Source: Microbulbifer aggregans (GTDB lineage: Bacteria > Pseudomonadota > Gammaproteobacteria > Pseudomonadales > Cellvibrionaceae). Taken from it: a stretch of 64,000 nucleotides of DNA. Location: positions 888,591-952,590 of the forward strand of contig NZ_JAIVKK010000001.1 in the NCBI RefSeq assembly GCF_020524005.1. The letters are read 5' to 3'. The translations under genes and the position numbers were made by a program. Shown here piece after piece: positions 63,056-64,000 of this stretch. The stretch's first letter is position 1. Each line of letters opens with the position of its first letter. The notes under the pieces were generated by a model that was not told where the DNA came from, searched no databases, and saw only the letters and a list, made by a program, of their open reading frames with translations.

Positions 63056-63514
63056 GCCGGCACCCTGCGAGGCAAAGCAGCGCCTATATTTTACAAAACC
63101 CAGTTTGGAGCTACTTATAAATCCCTGTTTCTCAAAGAATTTGTGGGATTCTGTACGTTCAATTGAGCTAAGAAGCATGATTTTTGAACAATCCTTTTGC
63201 ATGCAGAACTCTTCAATTGAACCAACAAGGCAAGCCCCTACACCTCTTCCTCTAAATTCAGAATTTACTACCACATTCTCTATAACAGCAAATAGCTGGT
63301 AACCGTACATGACATCTGAGCAGATTGAGACAAGAGCCGTAGCGCATACAGAACCACCAAATTCTGCTACGAATAGAGCTGTATTTGAATCATTTTTTAA
63401 ATCAGAAATGCGCTCTGACAGAACTTTAACCTTAGGATCTTGCACAAGTTCTTGATAAAGAAAGCTTATAACTTGAGCATCTGCTGGTTCTGCATATCTT
63501 ATTTTTGGATTCAT
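63050..63514 (-). CDS. Cassette gene: GNAT family N-acetyltransferase
   Basis: A 154-residue GCN5-related acetyltransferase: IRYAEPADAQVISFLYQEL at the N-terminus, FVAEFGGSVCATALVSI, VVNSEFRGRGVGACLVGSI with the acetyl-CoA-binding R-G-x-G-x-G segment (about 92-97), and a C-terminal SIERTESHKFFEKQGF typical of the fold. It transfers an acetyl group to an unknown amine or amino acid. The frame extends upstream to 63691 through the attC; the ATG at 63514 gives the normal length. Confidence 0.88.
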   Translation of the reverse strand: MNPKIRYAEPADAQVISFLYQELVQDPKVKVLSERISDLKNDSNTALFVAEFGGSVCATALVSICSDVMYGYQLFAVIENVVVNSEFRGRGVGACLVGSIEEFCMQKDCSKIMLLSSIERTESHKFFEKQGFISSSKLGFVKYRRCFASQGAGA

Positions 63515-63535
63515 CACTCGCAAATGGCTATTGCC

Positions 63536-63654
63536 GCCTAACGCCGCGCTCAGCCGCAGCTTACTTTGTGCACCTTTTGCGCGAAAATGGGAGCGACAGC
63601 GACCGCGCAAAAGGTGCACAAAGTAAGCTGTCGGCCTGCAGCGCCTTGTTATGC
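63536..63654 (-). repeat. attC site
   Basis: Cores GCCTAAC (63536-63542) and GTTATGC (63648-63654). Interior arms CAGCTTACTTTGTGCACC and GGTGCACAAAGTAAGCTG are long and nearly perfect; main attC type. Confidence 0.88.
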
Positions 63655-63893
63655 GGCCTGGCACTACGAAATTCCATGATGAGGATTGCACTCAAGGCAA
63701 TCAATGGAATATTTGTAGTTACAGGATTGAAAGCCTCCATCAATAAATGAGGAGAACTGAAAGCAACAAAAATTAATAGAGCAGACAATGCAACCATGCT
63801 AGCCACGTTCATTAATATTGAGCGATAGAAAATTAAAAATGCTATGCCAAATAGAATTTCACCTACTCCAGCTGCCTTAGTGAGGGTGTTCAA
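63561..63893 (-). pseudogene. Cassette gene: DoxX-like membrane protein, 5' end lost to an IS
   Basis: A frame of 110 codons whose N-terminal 75 residues resemble the C-terminal half of a DoxX-like membrane protein (AAGVGEILFGIAFLIF, then LLMEAFNPVTTNIPLIALSAI). The last 30 residues are read from the attC, as often in cassettes. The only available start is a TTG at 63893, and a stop codon lies in frame ten bases upstream. The usual first helices of the family are missing, and a transposase gene ends 25 bases away, so the gene was probably cut by insertion of that element. Confidence 0.55.
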
Positions 63894-63917
63894 AACTCTG
63901 TGTCAGCCATATAGCCC

Positions 63918-64000
63918 TCACAGGCTGATGTGTTTTTCCAAGCGCTCGGGGAAGTGGATCGTCAGCTGTGACAGCGTCAGGTTCCAGTTCTGAATCGGGT
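63918..64000 (-). mobile_element. C-terminal end of an IS256-type (Mutator) transposase, cut by window end
   Basis: Reading the minus strand from the window edge gives 27 codons ending in TGA at 63918. The peptide IQNWNLTLSQLTIHFPERL looks like the conserved C-terminus of IS256/Mutator-family transposases (a Trp, then L-x-Q-L-x-I-x-F-x-x-R). The element end should lie within a few tens of bases to the left, inside or next to the DoxX-like frame. I could not identify the terminal inverted repeat. Confidence 0.6.

Noticed and set aside
55523..63654. Reading the repeated hairpins between cassette genes as rho-independent terminators or as a CRISPR array
   Set aside because: They lack T-runs, vary in interior sequence and length, and have matching 7-base attC core sites; spacers are whole genes, not short uniform spacers.
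59336..63691. Extended starts of cassette frames (for example 59809, 58122, 62495, 63691) that read through attC sites
   Set aside because: The N-terminal extensions are translations of attC repeats; internal starts give normal domain beginnings.

Overview
The window looks like the chromosome of a free-living, probably marine, Gram-negative gammaproteobacterium. I lean towards the Cellvibrionales/Microbulbifer neighbourhood because of the ycjX-ycjF pair, SlyD-like FKBP, tcdA, several TonB-dependent receptors, an RND pump and a palindromic intergenic repeat, but nothing here fixes the genus. Coding density is high up to about 53.6 kb. After that the DNA becomes visibly more AT-rich and consists of short unrelated genes. 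No rRNA, tRNA or CRISPR array was seen.

Layout. (1) 0-9.5 kb: housekeeping and miscellaneous genes (ycjX/ycjF, a GSGD-repeat surface protein, a HIT protein, a truncated-globin-like protein without an evident heme ligand, FKBP, DCC protein, tcdA, a secreted isoaspartyl peptidase, a LysR regulator). (2) 9.6-40.5 kb: a large catabolic island for hydrophobic, methyl-branched acyl substrates. It holds four acyl-CoA dehydrogenases, two aminoglycoside-phosphotransferase-fold kinases, two SDRs, enoyl-CoA hydratase, an AMACR-type CaiB/BaiF protein, a FadJ-like bifunctional enzyme, thiolase, acyl-CoA ligase, Zn-alcohol dehydrogenase, GMC oxidoreductase, an FMN nitronate-monooxygenase-type enzyme, a TonB receptor, and AraC, MalT-type LuxR and TetR regulators. 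At its centre is a 679-residue secreted diheme protein that matches the rubber oxygenase RoxA/RoxB family at every diagnostic residue I can recall. My reading is oxidative cleavage of a polyisoprenoid outside the cell, TonB uptake of oligo-isoprenoid keto-aldehydes, oxidation and CoA activation, beta-oxidation with racemisation of 2-methyl branches, and disposal of the methyl-ketone end (levulinyl-CoA type) by a kinase/acyl-CoA dehydrogenase pair resembling LvaA/LvaC and ACAD10/11. (3) 40.7-45.1 kb: an RND efflux pump. (4) 45.2-53.6 kb: a carnitine catabolic cluster (thioesterase, secreted hydrolase, BCCT transporter, TonB receptor, CdhR-like regulator, BKACE, carnitine 3-dehydrogenase). (5) 53.6-55 kb: two small secreted-protein genes. 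(6) 55.3-64 kb: a chromosomal integron cassette array read on the minus strand, with about 15 cassettes and attC sites. They include a GNAT, a LysE transporter, DUF4279 and DUF3885-like proteins, several membrane proteins and a two-gene cassette that looks like a type VI effector-immunity pair of the Tlde1/Tldi1 type. No integrase lies in the window; by orientation it should lie to the right. The right edge is the C-terminal end of an IS256-type transposase that appears to have truncated the first visible cassette.

The two strongest second-look items are the RoxA-centred isoprenoid island and the Tlde1-like effector-immunity cassette in the integron. Functional assignments come from motif reading and memory of families, not from database searches.
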